A program made the position numbers and the translations under genes. Below are positions 1 to 8,033 of a stretch of DNA of 64,000 nt, piece after piece (position 1 is the stretch's first letter; each line of letters begins with the position of its first letter). The notes under the pieces were generated by a model, which was given only the letters and a program-made list of their open reading frames with translations, ran no database searches and was not told where the DNA came from. This stretch comes from Allobosea sp. (lineage in GTDB: Bacteria; Pseudomonadota; Alphaproteobacteria; Rhizobiales; Beijerinckiaceae). The stretch is from the NCBI GenBank assembly GCA_024231975.1, contig JAAEQB010000009.1, positions 132,615 to 196,614 on the forward strand, read 5' to 3'.

Positions 1-480
1 AGCGCCTCTCAGCGTCTGCTGAAGCGCCGCGAGCGCTCCGACGGTTATGCGCGGGCGCTCGAGGACGCCGGCATCGCCGCGGATCCGCACCTCGTCGCGA
101 TGGCCGAGCCGAGCCTCGCCGGTGGCTTCTCGGCGATGGAGGAATTGCTGGCGCAGGACGAACGTCCGAGCGCCGTCTTCGTCTACAGCGACCAGATGGC
201 AGTCGGCGCGCTGCATGCGCTGCACAAGCATGGCGTGCGCGTCCCAGAAGACATGGCGGTCGTCGGCTTCGACGGCATCGCGCTCGGCGGCTTCGTCACG
301 CCGGAGCTGACCACCGTCGACTATTCCCGCGCCGATATCGGCCGGCTCGCCGTCGAGGCGGTGATCGGCCGGCTGGAGGGCGGGGCCGAGCTGCCGCGCG
401 AGCAGGTTCTGCCGGTGCGCCTGCTGGTGCGCGAATCCTGCGGCGGCGTCCGCACCGTCCCGGACGGGGAGGGAGCCTGA
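1..480 (+). CDS. LacI-family transcriptional regulator, C-terminal part
   Basis: The reading frame is open from the first base, so the N-terminal helix-turn-helix lies outside the window and about 159 residues of the sugar-binding core remain. The fragment reads like the last half of a LacI/PurR effector domain: an RRERSDGYARAL segment, the AVFVYSDQMAVGALHAL helix and VVGFDGIALGGFVTPELTTV, which are the usual ligand-pocket elements of the family. It ends 50 bases before a sugar ABC operon on the same strand, so it is probably the local repressor of that operon. The effector cannot be named. Confidence 0.9.
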   Translation, partial: SASQRLLKRRERSDGYARALEDAGIAADPHLVAMAEPSLAGGFSAMEELLAQDERPSAVFVYSDQMAVGALHALHKHGVRVPEDMAVVGFDGIALGGFVTPELTTVDYSRADIGRLAVEAVIGRLEGGAELPREQVLPVRLLVRESCGGVRTVPDGEGA

Positions 481-530
481 CCAAGCCTATTACGTTTCAA
501 CGACAAAAAAGACCCAGGGAGATCGAAACA

Positions 531-1814
531 ATGGCGACCATCACCAAGCGCAGTTTCCTGAAGACGAGCCTGTGCGCCGGCATCGGCGCTGGAACCGGCA
601 TGTACTTTGGTGCAGCGAGCGCCCAGAAGGCGGCATCGCTGGTCATGACCTCCTGGGGCTCGCCCGCCGAGATCGCGGCCTTCAATGCGCAGATCGAGCG
701 GTACAAGGCCAGCAATCCCAACGTCGCCATCAAGCTCGAGGTCGTTCCGAGCGGCCAGTACTACCAGCAGCTCGACACCCGTTTCGCCGGCAAGCAGGCG
801 CCGGACATCTTCCGCGCCCAGTATCAGCGGATCGGGCGCTATGGGCAGAGCGGCGCGGCGATCGACCTGTCGCAATATCTCGACGCCGGTTTCGGCCAGG
901 ATTTCCTGCCCTCGGTCTGGCGGGCGTCGACCATCAAGGGCAAGCCGCATGCCCTGCCGCATCATACCGACACCTTCGCGCTGTTCTACAACGCCGAGAT
1001 CTTCGAAAAATGCGGCATCGAGGCGCCCAAGAGCCTCGACAAGAGCTGGACCTGGCAGGAGTTCATCAGCGCCGCGAAGCTGGCCAAGGAGAAGGCCGGG
1101 CTGAACTACGCCTTCGCTATGAACTGGCAGAACTCGAACGCCTATCGCTGGCTGATGTATCTCTATCAGCATGGCGGCCAGCTGCTCGACAACGAGCTCA
1201 AGGGCCCGCAGATCAACACGAAGGAGGCGGCCGAGACCGTCGCCTGGACCCAGAGCTGGTTCAAGGACGCGCTCGTCCCGCCCAACACCTCGCTGAAGAG
1301 CTCCGAGCCGGTGCAGAACCTGTTCGCCACCGGCAAGATCGCCATGTTGCTGCATGGCGACTGGCAAATCCCCTTCATCCAGGACCAGGCCAAGTTCAAA
1401 TGGGGCGTCACCTATCTGCCACGTGACGTGGCGATGGCGGCCGATCTCGGCGGCAACGCTCTGGCGGTCTCGCGCGACAGCAAGAGCCCGGACGTCGCGG
1501 CCGATTTCGTCAAGTTCATGGTCGCGGAGGAGGCGATGCGCGAGTTCGTCACCAAGGCGCAGTTCCTGCCCGTGCGCAAATCGCTGAAGGACAAGGGCCT
1601 CGTCTATGAGATCCGCAACGAGGAGATGAAGGTCTTCCTCGAGCAGTCGGCGACCGTGCCGGAGCATCTCGTCAGCACCATCGTCCTGCCGACCTGGGAC
1701 CGCTTCAACGCCAAGCTGGCCGACGAGCTCGAGCTTGCCTTCACCTCCGGCCAGTCGCCGACCGCGACGGTCGGGAACATCGAGAAGCACGTGCGCTCGA
1801 CGCTGCTGGTCTGA
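531..1814 (+). CDS. Sugar ABC transporter substrate-binding protein (family 1)
   Basis: A 427-residue periplasmic binding protein of the MalE/UgpB type. Residues 1-30 look like an export signal (KRSFLKTS followed by a Gly/Ala-rich core and cleavage near ASAQ); the Lys-Arg pair resembles a weak Tat signal. The mature part contains the typical PDIFRAQ, HTDTFALFYN and LLHGDWQIPF segments. The start is chosen because AGGGAG stands about 9 bases upstream. The stop overlaps the next start (TGATG), so it is the first gene of a coupled operon with two permeases and a GH4 enzyme. A mono- or oligosaccharide ligand is inferred from context. Confidence 0.93.
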   Translation: MATITKRSFLKTSLCAGIGAGTGMYFGAASAQKAASLVMTSWGSPAEIAAFNAQIERYKASNPNVAIKLEVVPSGQYYQQLDTRFAGKQAPDIFRAQYQRIGRYGQSGAAIDLSQYLDAGFGQDFLPSVWRASTIKGKPHALPHHTDTFALFYNAEIFEKCGIEAPKSLDKSWTWQEFISAAKLAKEKAGLNYAFAMNWQNSNAYRWLMYLYQHGGQLLDNELKGPQINTKEAAETVAWTQSWFKDALVPPNTSLKSSEPVQNLFATGKIAMLLHGDWQIPFIQDQAKFKWGVTYLPRDVAMAADLGGNALAVSRDSKSPDVAADFVKFMVAEEAMREFVTKAQFLPVRKSLKDKGLVYEIRNEEMKVFLEQSATVPEHLVSTIVLPTWDRFNAKLADELELAFTSGQSPTATVGNIEKHVRSTLLV

Positions 1815-2770
1815 TGGCGGCGGTGATGGCGATCGCGGAAAACCTGAGAGGGCCGGCAGTTAGCCGGCCTTCGGCGGCCGATGCGCGGCGCTACTGGCTG
1901 CAAGCCAGGCGCAACCAGCTGACGCCCTACCTGTTCATCGCCCCGAACATGGCGCTCTTCTCTATCTTCGTCTTCTTCCCGCTGCTCTACGCGTTCTACA
2001 TCAGCCTGCGGGAATGGAGCCTGATCGATACGCCGCGCTATATCGGGCTGGAGAACTATGCCCGGCTCGCTCATGACACGCTGTTCTGGCAGTCGCTGAG
2101 CAACACCGCGGTCTACTCCGTCGCCACCGTCCCGATGAGCCTCGCCATCGGCCTCGCACTGGCGCTCGCCCTCAATCGCGACCTCTTCGGCCGCACTCTG
2201 CTGCGCAGCGTCTTCTTCCTGCCGGTGGTGATCTCGAACGTTGCCACGGCGGTGATCGCTGCCTGGCTCTTCAATGACAATTACGGCGTCATCAACACGC
2301 TGCTGCAACAGGTCGGGATCGGCCCCGTCGCCTGGCTGTCCTCGCCGCGCTGGGCGCTGTTCTCCCTGATCGTCACCTCGCTCTGGGTTCGGGTCGGCTT
2401 CTGCATGGTGGTCTATCTCGCCGCGCTGCAGTCGATCTCGCCGACCTATTACGACGCCGCGCAGATGGACGGCGCCAGCCGCTGGCAGCAGTTCCGCTTC
2501 GTCACCTGGCCGCTGCTGCGGCCGGCCACCTTCCTGCTGCTGATCCTGGGCGTGATCCACTCCTTCCAGGTCTTCGACCTGATCTACGTCATGACCGGCG
2601 GCGGCCCCGGTTTCTCGACGACGATGATCGTCCAGTACATCTACCAGGCTGCCTTCGTCGGTTCGGAGATGGGCTATGCCAGCGCCATGGGCATGGTCCT
2701 GTTCGTGATGATCCTGATCTTCACCCTGCTGCAATGGCGGGTGAACCGCCGGGTCGAGGACGTGGCATGA
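1814..2770 (+). CDS. Sugar ABC transporter permease (MalF type)
   Basis: A 318-residue inner-membrane permease with about six hydrophobic helices after a polar N-terminus of about 35 residues. The cytoplasmic EAA loop is visible as YYDAAQMDGASRWQQFRFVTWP, which docks the ATPase. It overlaps the binding-protein gene by one base and is followed 10 bases later by the second permease. No ATPase gene is present in the operon, so this importer must borrow a shared UgpC/MalK-type ATPase encoded elsewhere, unless the original one was lost at the broken end of the operon near 5127. Confidence 0.94.
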   Translation: MAAVMAIAENLRGPAVSRPSAADARRYWLQARRNQLTPYLFIAPNMALFSIFVFFPLLYAFYISLREWSLIDTPRYIGLENYARLAHDTLFWQSLSNTAVYSVATVPMSLAIGLALALALNRDLFGRTLLRSVFFLPVVISNVATAVIAAWLFNDNYGVINTLLQQVGIGPVAWLSSPRWALFSLIVTSLWVRVGFCMVVYLAALQSISPTYYDAAQMDGASRWQQFRFVTWPLLRPATFLLLILGVIHSFQVFDLIYVMTGGGPGFSTTMIVQYIYQAAFVGSEMGYASAMGMVLFVMILIFTLLQWRVNRRVEDVA

Positions 2771-2780
2771 GGGCGCCGTC

Positions 2781-3626
2781 ATGATCGCGGGAACGAGCCG
2801 CAGCGCCCTGACCGGGCGCCTCGAAACCACGGGCATCTGGCTGCTCCTCGTCGCGGGCGCCGGGATCATGTTCTTCCCGGTCTACTGGATGTTCGCGACC
2901 GCGGTTCGGCCGAAAGACGAGGTCTTCAGCGGCGCCGCCGGCCTGATCCCGTCGAGCTTCGTCTGGCAGAACTTCACTGACGCGATCGGGCGCGTGCCGT
3001 TCCTGAGCTGGACGGCGAATTCGCTGATCATCACCCTGTTCGCCGTGGTGATCACCGTGACGATCAACCTGCTCTGCGGCTACGCCTTCGCCAAGTTCCG
3101 CTTCGCCGGCCGCGACATCCTCTTCCTCGCGGTGCTGTCGGCGCTGATGATCCCCTTCCAGGTCATCATCGTGCCGCTCTTCCTGGTGGTCTCCGAGCTC
3201 GGCCTGCTCAGCGACTACTGGGGCGTCATCCTGCCGCGCGCCGCCGAGGCCTTCGGCATCTTCATGGTGCGCCAGTTCATGGTCTCGATCCCCGACGAAC
3301 TGCTCGAGGCGGCGCGCATCGACGGCGCCAGCGAGCTCAAGATCTTCTTCAAGATCGTCGTACCACTCTCGAAGCCGATCATCGCCGTCCTGGTGATCTT
3401 CACCTTCATGTGGCGCTGGAACGATTTCGCCCTGCCGCTGATCGTGATGATGAAGCACGAGATGTACACCGTGCAGCTCGGCCTCAACCTGCTGCGCGGC
3501 CAGTTCAACACCGAATGGTCGATGATCATGGCGATCGCGCTGCTCTCGCTGGTGCCGATGCTGATCATCTTCACCTTCTTCCAGCGCTATTTCGTCCAGG
3601 GCATCTCCGGCTCCGGCCTCAAGTAA
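2781..3626 (+). CDS. Sugar ABC transporter permease (MalG type)
   Basis: A 281-residue second permease of the carbohydrate importer, with six predicted helices and the EAA loop LLEAARIDGASELKIFFKIV. The FPVYWMFATAVRP motif after the first helix and the C-terminal FQRYFVQGISGSGLK tail are typical of MalG/AraQ-like proteins. The start has a GAGGG ribosome site 7 bases upstream. It pairs with the MalF-type permease just before it. Confidence 0.94.
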   Translation: MIAGTSRSALTGRLETTGIWLLLVAGAGIMFFPVYWMFATAVRPKDEVFSGAAGLIPSSFVWQNFTDAIGRVPFLSWTANSLIITLFAVVITVTINLLCGYAFAKFRFAGRDILFLAVLSALMIPFQVIIVPLFLVVSELGLLSDYWGVILPRAAEAFGIFMVRQFMVSIPDELLEAARIDGASELKIFFKIVVPLSKPIIAVLVIFTFMWRWNDFALPLIVMMKHEMYTVQLGLNLLRGQFNTEWSMIMAIALLSLVPMLIIFTFFQRYFVQGISGSGLK

Positions 3627-3682
3627 CCGCTCGCGCAAGAGCGCGGGCCGACCCGTTTCGACGTTTCGAGAAGGACAATACC

Positions 3683-4981
3683 GTGGTCAAGATCGCCATG
3701 ATGGGCGCGGGCAGCGCCGTCTTCGTCAAGAACCTGCTGACCGACATCCTGAACTTCACCGAGCTCGGGCGCGTCGTGATCTCGCTGCACGACATCGATC
3801 CCGAGCGGCTCGAGACCGGCGGCATGATGGCGCGCTGGACGGCCAAGCAATTCGGCGCCGATGCGGTGATCGAGGAGCATCTCGACCGTCGCCGCGCGCT
3901 CGAAGGCTGCGACTTCGTCATCAACATGGTCCAGATCGGCATGCACGAAGCGACCATGATCGACTTCGACATACCCCGGAAATACGGGCTGAAGCAGACC
4001 ATCGCCGACACGGTCGGCATCGGCGGCATCTTCCGGGGCCTGCGCACCATCCCCTTCATGCTCGACCTCGTCGCCGACATGCGCGAGCTCTGCCCGAACG
4101 CAGTGCTGCTGAACTACACCAACCCGATGAGCATCCTGACCTGGGCGGTCTACAAGGCCTATCCCGAGCAGCGCGTCGTCGGCCTCTGCCACAATGTCCA
4201 GCACACGGCGCGCGACCTTGCGACCTATCTCGGCGTCGAGCAGTCCAGGCTGAGCTATGACTGCGCCGGCATCAACCACATGACCTGGTTCCTCAAGCTC
4301 CAGATCGACGGCAAGGATGCCTATCCGGCGCTGCGCCGGGCGATGGCCGACCCGGAAATCTACGCCAGGGACAAGGTCCGCTTCGAGCTGATGCGCACGC
4401 TCGGCTGGTTCGTCAGCGAATCCAGCGAGCACAATGCCGAATACACCCCGTACTTCCTGCGCCGCGACGACCAGATCGCGCAATACGACGTGCCGGTCGA
4501 TGAGTATGTCCGGCGCAGCATCCGCAATCTCGGCCGCTACACTGAGACGCGCCGCAAGCTCCAGGCCGGCGAGGCCTTCCCGCTCGAGCGCAGCGACGAA
4601 TACGGCTCCCTGATCATCCGCGCCATGGTCACTGGCGAGCCGACGGTGATCTACGGCAATGTCGAGAACACCAGGCTGATCGACAACCTGCCCGAAGGCT
4701 GCTGTGTCGAGGTGCCGGTCATCGTCGACCGCAATGGCCTGCGCCCCTGCCATGCCGGCACGCTGCCGCCGGAGCTGGCGGCGCATTGCGCGCCGCATGT
4801 CTTCGTCCAGGACCTGACGGTGCGCGCTGCGCTCGACGGTGACCGCGAGCGCGTCCACCGGGCTGCGGCGCTCGACCGCCATGCGGCGAGCGTGCTCTCG
4901 TTGCAGGAAACGCGGTGCATGGTCGACGAACTGCTCGCCGCCCATGGCGACGCCCTGCCGAAATGGAAGGGCGCCGCCTGA
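3683..4981 (+). CDS. Glycoside hydrolase family 4 enzyme (alpha-galactosidase/alpha-glucosidase/6-phospho-glycosidase type)
   Basis: 432 residues from a GTG start preceded by AAGGA about 7 bases upstream; the frame stays open further upstream, but that part overlaps the permease and does not look coded. GH4 enzymes cleave glycosides by an NAD+- and Mn2+-dependent redox mechanism. The NAD-binding GAGSAVF is at residues 8-14, NYTNPM at 144-149, the metal-binding Cys-His of CHNVQ at 169-173 and GINHMTW at 196-202. CHNVQ with GINHM is typical of the MelA/LplD-like non-phosphorylated branch. No PTS is nearby, which fits import of free sugar by the ABC system. Probably cytoplasmic; exact linkage unknown. 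Confidence 0.92.
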   Translation: MVKIAMMGAGSAVFVKNLLTDILNFTELGRVVISLHDIDPERLETGGMMARWTAKQFGADAVIEEHLDRRRALEGCDFVINMVQIGMHEATMIDFDIPRKYGLKQTIADTVGIGGIFRGLRTIPFMLDLVADMRELCPNAVLLNYTNPMSILTWAVYKAYPEQRVVGLCHNVQHTARDLATYLGVEQSRLSYDCAGINHMTWFLKLQIDGKDAYPALRRAMADPEIYARDKVRFELMRTLGWFVSESSEHNAEYTPYFLRRDDQIAQYDVPVDEYVRRSIRNLGRYTETRRKLQAGEAFPLERSDEYGSLIIRAMVTGEPTVIYGNVENTRLIDNLPEGCCVEVPVIVDRNGLRPCHAGTLPPELAAHCAPHVFVQDLTVRAALDGDRERVHRAAALDRHAASVLSLQETRCMVDELLAAHGDALPKWKGAA

Positions 4982-5017
4982 GCGTCGCAGGTCACCCTCT
5001 CGAAAGGGGGCGTACCA

Positions 5018-5127
5018 ATGCCGCCGATCAGCCTTGCCATCGTCGGCCGAGGCAGTATCGGCGCATCGCGGCGGTCCAGGCGATCGGAACCTGTCCGCGC
5101 ATGCTAGTCAGCGAGCGGAGCCGTTGA
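5018..5127 (+). pseudogene. Truncated, frameshifted start of a Gfo/Idh/MocA-type oxidoreductase
   Basis: An ATG with a GAAAGGGGG ribosome site opens a frame reading MPPISLAIVGRGSIGA, the classic N-terminal Rossmann start of Gfo/Idh/MocA dehydrogenases. That frame stops after 29 codons. The sense continues in the next frame as HRRIAAVQAIGTCPRMLVSERSR (the family usually reads GSIGxRHxxxLxAIG here), which also stops at once. Only about 36 residues of a protein of about 350 remain. The remnant runs into the 3' end of the FGE gene on the other strand, so the sugar operon appears cut at this point. Reading a 36-residue remnant is an inference. Confidence 0.6.
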
Positions 5128-6076
5128 TGTCATAGGCGACTCGAAAGCCGGTATGGCTCGTGCTGGTATCGGGCGTGTTCCCGATGCGGGCCGCGATGCG
5201 GTAGCGGAAGCAATAGGAGCGCTGGCAGAGGAACGAGCCGCCCTTGAGCAGATGTCGGCCCTCGCGAGCCGCGGCCATGTTCAGCGCTCGGGCGGTCCGT
5301 TTCAGCGAGCGGACACGGAAGGCGTCCGCATTCCACTCCCAGACGTTGCCGCACATCTGGAACAGGCCGTAGCCGTTCGGCGCGAAGGCGCGTGCCGGCG
5401 CCGTGCCGCGATAGCCGTCGGCGCCGGTATCGTGCGCTGGAAACGCGCCCTGCCAGATGTTGCAGGGCAGGAAATCGACGTCGTCGGGTTCCCGGTCGCC
5501 CCAGGGGAACATCGCGCCGGTGAGGCCGCCGCGGGCGGCGTGTTCCCATTCCGCTTCCGATGGCAGCCGTCCACCGGCCCAGGCGGCGAAGGCGAGGGCG
5601 TCGCGGTGCGAGATGTGGACAACGGGGTGATCCGTTCGCCCGGCGAGATCCGATCCCGGCCCCTCCGGCGCATGCCAGCAGGCGCCCTCGACCTTGCGCC
5701 ACCATTCCGCGCCGGTCACCTGCGCGCTGCCGCCATTGTCCGCTGGCAGGTGCCCCGCGAAGACGAAGGACCAGCCGAAGCGTTCCGCCTCGGAGATATA
5801 GCGGGTGGCTGCGACGAAGCGCTGGAAGCGTTCATTGGTGACGGCCGCCTCGTCCAGCCGGAAGGGCGAGAGCGTGACGAAGCGGCGTGGGCCTTCGCCG
5901 TCGCCCTCGAAGATCGGTGCGTCGGTGCCGATCTCGGCACGCCCGCCGGGGATGATGACGATTGTCGAGCTGTCGCTACCGTGGTCCGATGCGACCGGAG
6001 CCGGCGTCCCGCCCACGGCCTGGCCGCGCCCGCGGGAGGCGCAACCGCAGCCGGGATTCGGGTCAGTCCTCTTCAA
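5108..6076 (-). CDS. Formylglycine-generating enzyme (FGE/SUMF1 type)
   Basis: This enzyme oxidises the active-site Cys of type I sulfatases to formylglycine with O2 and copper. It is a genuine FGE and not just a family relative: the C-terminal core reads GGSFLCQRSYCFRYRIAAR then NTPDTS and GFRVA, with the catalytic cysteine pair at about residues 284 and 289 in the C-x4-C spacing of known FGEs. Earlier landmarks are DHPVVHISHRDALAFAAW, RLPSEAEWEHAARGG, FPWGD and NVWEWNAD. No signal peptide is seen, so it is cytoplasmic. The TTG start at 6076 has GAGG 6 bases upstream and overlaps tctA by 14 bases; an ATG at 6124 is possible but would overlap by 62. It is the last gene of the operon starting at 15099. 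Confidence 0.93.
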   Translation of the reverse strand: MKRTDPNPGCGCASRGRGQAVGGTPAPVASDHGSDSSTIVIIPGGRAEIGTDAPIFEGDGEGPRRFVTLSPFRLDEAAVTNERFQRFVAATRYISEAERFGWSFVFAGHLPADNGGSAQVTGAEWWRKVEGACWHAPEGPGSDLAGRTDHPVVHISHRDALAFAAWAGGRLPSEAEWEHAARGGLTGAMFPWGDREPDDVDFLPCNIWQGAFPAHDTGADGYRGTAPARAFAPNGYGLFQMCGNVWEWNADAFRVRSLKRTARALNMAAAREGRHLLKGGSFLCQRSYCFRYRIAARIGNTPDTSTSHTGFRVAYDINGSAR

Positions 6077-7568
6077 CAAAAACCTCGCTGCGCTTGCGTG
6101 TGACCGACGGTAGCAGCAGCACACAGAGCAGGCCGGCGGTGGCGGCCAACAGGGCCGCGCTGAGCGGTTCCGTGACGAGATAGCTCGGATCGCCGCGCGA
6201 CAACACCATTGCCCGGCGCAGATAGGTCTCCATCATCGGCCCGAGTACGAAGCCGAGCAGCAGCGGCGTCAGCTCGAAGCCGAGTTTCACCAGCAGGTAG
6301 CCGATCAGGCCGAAGGCGGCGAGCGTATAGAGGTCGAACACGTTCGAGGCGACCGAGTAGACCCCGATCGCCGAGAAGGCGATGATGCCGGGGAACAGGA
6401 TGTAGTAGGGGACGCTGAGCAGGCGCACCCAGATGCCGATCAGCGGCAGGTTGAGCAGCACCAGCATCAGGTTACCGATCCACATCGAGGCGATCAGCCC
6501 CCAGAACAGTTCGGGCTTGTCGGTGATGACGCTGGGTCCGGGCGCGATGCCCTGGATCGTCATCGCGCCGACCATCAGTGCCATCACGGCATTGGCCGGC
6601 AGCCCCAGCGTCAGCATCGGGATAAACGATGTCTGGGCGCCGGCATTGTTGGCGCTTTCAGGCCCGGCGACACCCTCGATCGCGCCCTTGCCGAAGCGCG
6701 ACGGGTTCTTCGCGAGCTTCTTCTCGATCGCATAGGAGGCGAAGGAGGCGAGCAGCGCGCCGCCGCCGGGCAGCACGCCGAGAATGGTGCCGATCACGGT
6801 GCCGCGCGCGATCGGCGCAGCCGAAGCCCTGAGGTCCGTCGCCGACGGCATCAGCTCCGAGACCGTCTTCACGCCGACCTCGCGCTCCTGCTCGTCCTCG
6901 AGGTTCCGGAAGATCTCGGCGATGCCGAAGACGCCGACCGCGATCGCGACGATGCCGAGCCCGTCGGCGAGTTCGCCGACGCCGAAGGTGTAGCGCAGCT
7001 GGCCCGAGTTCACATCGGTGCCGACGAGGCCGAGCAGCATGCCGAGCACGATCATTGCCAGCGCCTTGAGCACGGATCCATGCGCCAGGGCGGTCGAGGC
7101 GACGAGGCCGAGCAGGATCAGCGAGAAATATTCCGCCGGCCCGAATTTGAGCGCCACGGTCGTCAGCGGCTCGGCGAACCAGGCGATCACCAGGGTGGCG
7201 AAGCTGCCGGCGATGAAGGAGCCGATGGCGGCGATGCCCAGCGCCGCGCCGGCCCGGCCCTGGCGCGCCATCTGGTAGCCATCGATCGCGGTCACGGCCG
7301 AGCTCGCCTCGCCCGGCAGGTTGATCAGGATCGCGGTGGTCGAGCCGCCATATTGCGCGCCGTAATAGATCCCCGCCAGCATGATCAGCGAGGTCTCGGG
7401 CGACATGGTGAAGGTGATCGGCAGCAGCAGCGCGACCGTGGCGGCGGGGCCGATGCCGGGCAGGACACCGACGAGCGTGCCGAGCAGGGCGCCGATGAAG
7501 CAGAACAGCAGGTTGGTCGGCGTGATCGCCACCTGCAGGCCGAGCAGGAGATGGCCGAGCAGATCCAT
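6063..7568 (-). CDS. Tripartite tricarboxylate transporter, large permease TctA
   Basis: About 501 residues with 11-12 hydrophobic segments. TctA is the large membrane subunit of TTT importers, which bring in carboxylates with a periplasmic binding protein. The signature GVLPGIGPAATVALLLPITF near residues 37-56, the YYGAQYGGSTTAILINLPGE loop and the second repeat GVLPGGGALLASF are diagnostic. The ATG at 7568 overlaps the tctB stop; a GTG one codon earlier is equally possible. The 3' end overlaps the FGE gene. Gene order is TctC-TctB-TctA-FGE. Confidence 0.95.
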   Translation of the reverse strand: MDLLGHLLLGLQVAITPTNLLFCFIGALLGTLVGVLPGIGPAATVALLLPITFTMSPETSLIMLAGIYYGAQYGGSTTAILINLPGEASSAVTAIDGYQMARQGRAGAALGIAAIGSFIAGSFATLVIAWFAEPLTTVALKFGPAEYFSLILLGLVASTALAHGSVLKALAMIVLGMLLGLVGTDVNSGQLRYTFGVGELADGLGIVAIAVGVFGIAEIFRNLEDEQEREVGVKTVSELMPSATDLRASAAPIARGTVIGTILGVLPGGGALLASFASYAIEKKLAKNPSRFGKGAIEGVAGPESANNAGAQTSFIPMLTLGLPANAVMALMVGAMTIQGIAPGPSVITDKPELFWGLIASMWIGNLMLVLLNLPLIGIWVRLLSVPYYILFPGIIAFSAIGVYSVASNVFDLYTLAAFGLIGYLLVKLGFELTPLLLGFVLGPMMETYLRRAMVLSRGDPSYLVTEPLSAALLAATAGLLCVLLLPSVTRKRSEVFVEED

Positions 7569-8020
7569 CACGACGCTCCCAGCAGCGGTATCGGCACGCC
7601 GAGCCCGTAGCGGAACAGCAGCACGCAGAACCCCGTCAGCCCAGCGGCGAGGGCGAGCGCCAGCGGCAACGTCATGCGCCGGCTGGCGAAAGCGGAAAGC
7701 AGGATCGCAACGGCGAGTGCCGGCACCAGCCCGTAGCGCGGGACGAGCAGCGCGAAGCCGATCGTGGCGCCGCTGGTGAGGACGATGCCGCGCCAGGGAA
7801 GCCGCCCCGCTGAGACCGCCGCGCTGGCGCCGATCGCGCGCCCGGCGATGACCAGCCCCATCACGCCCAGCAAGCCCGACAGCAGCACCGGGAAATAGCC
7901 CGGCCCCATGCGGAAGCTCGTCCCTAGCGGCAATTGCGAAAAGCCGATCAGGCCGAAGAAGAGCGCGGCCGCGAGCAGCAGCAAGCCTGCCGCGATGTCC
8001 TTGAGATCGGCCCGCATCAC
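7568..8020 (-). CDS. Tripartite tricarboxylate transporter, small permease TctB
   Basis: A 150-residue protein with four hydrophobic segments. The PLGTSFRMGPGYFPVLLSGLLGVMG stretch (split here only by a helix boundary) is the usual TctB landmark. It lies between tctC (13-base gap) and tctA (overlapping TGATG/GTGA). TctB families diverge strongly, so position supports the call as much as sequence. Confidence 0.92.
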   Translation of the reverse strand: MMRADLKDIAAGLLLLAAALFFGLIGFSQLPLGTSFRMGPGYFPVLLSGLLGVMGLVIAGRAIGASAAVSAGRLPWRGIVLTSGATIGFALLVPRYGLVPALAVAILLSAFASRRMTLPLALALAAGLTGFCVLLFRYGLGVPIPLLGAS

Positions 8021-8033
8021 GCTGTCCGCCCCG

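Noticed and set aside
321..1790. Long open frame (489 codons) on the minus strand opposite the sugar-binding-protein gene
   Set aside because: It mirrors a well-supported gene, has no ribosome site or family motif, and is the kind of shadow frame expected at this GC content. Many other long antisense frames (for example 1604-2869, 3587-4945, 41865-43121) were rejected for the same reason.
5018..5107. A 29-residue peptide gene with a good ribosome site
   Set aside because: Its sequence is the start of a Gfo/Idh Rossmann fold that continues in another frame, so decay of a larger gene explains it better.
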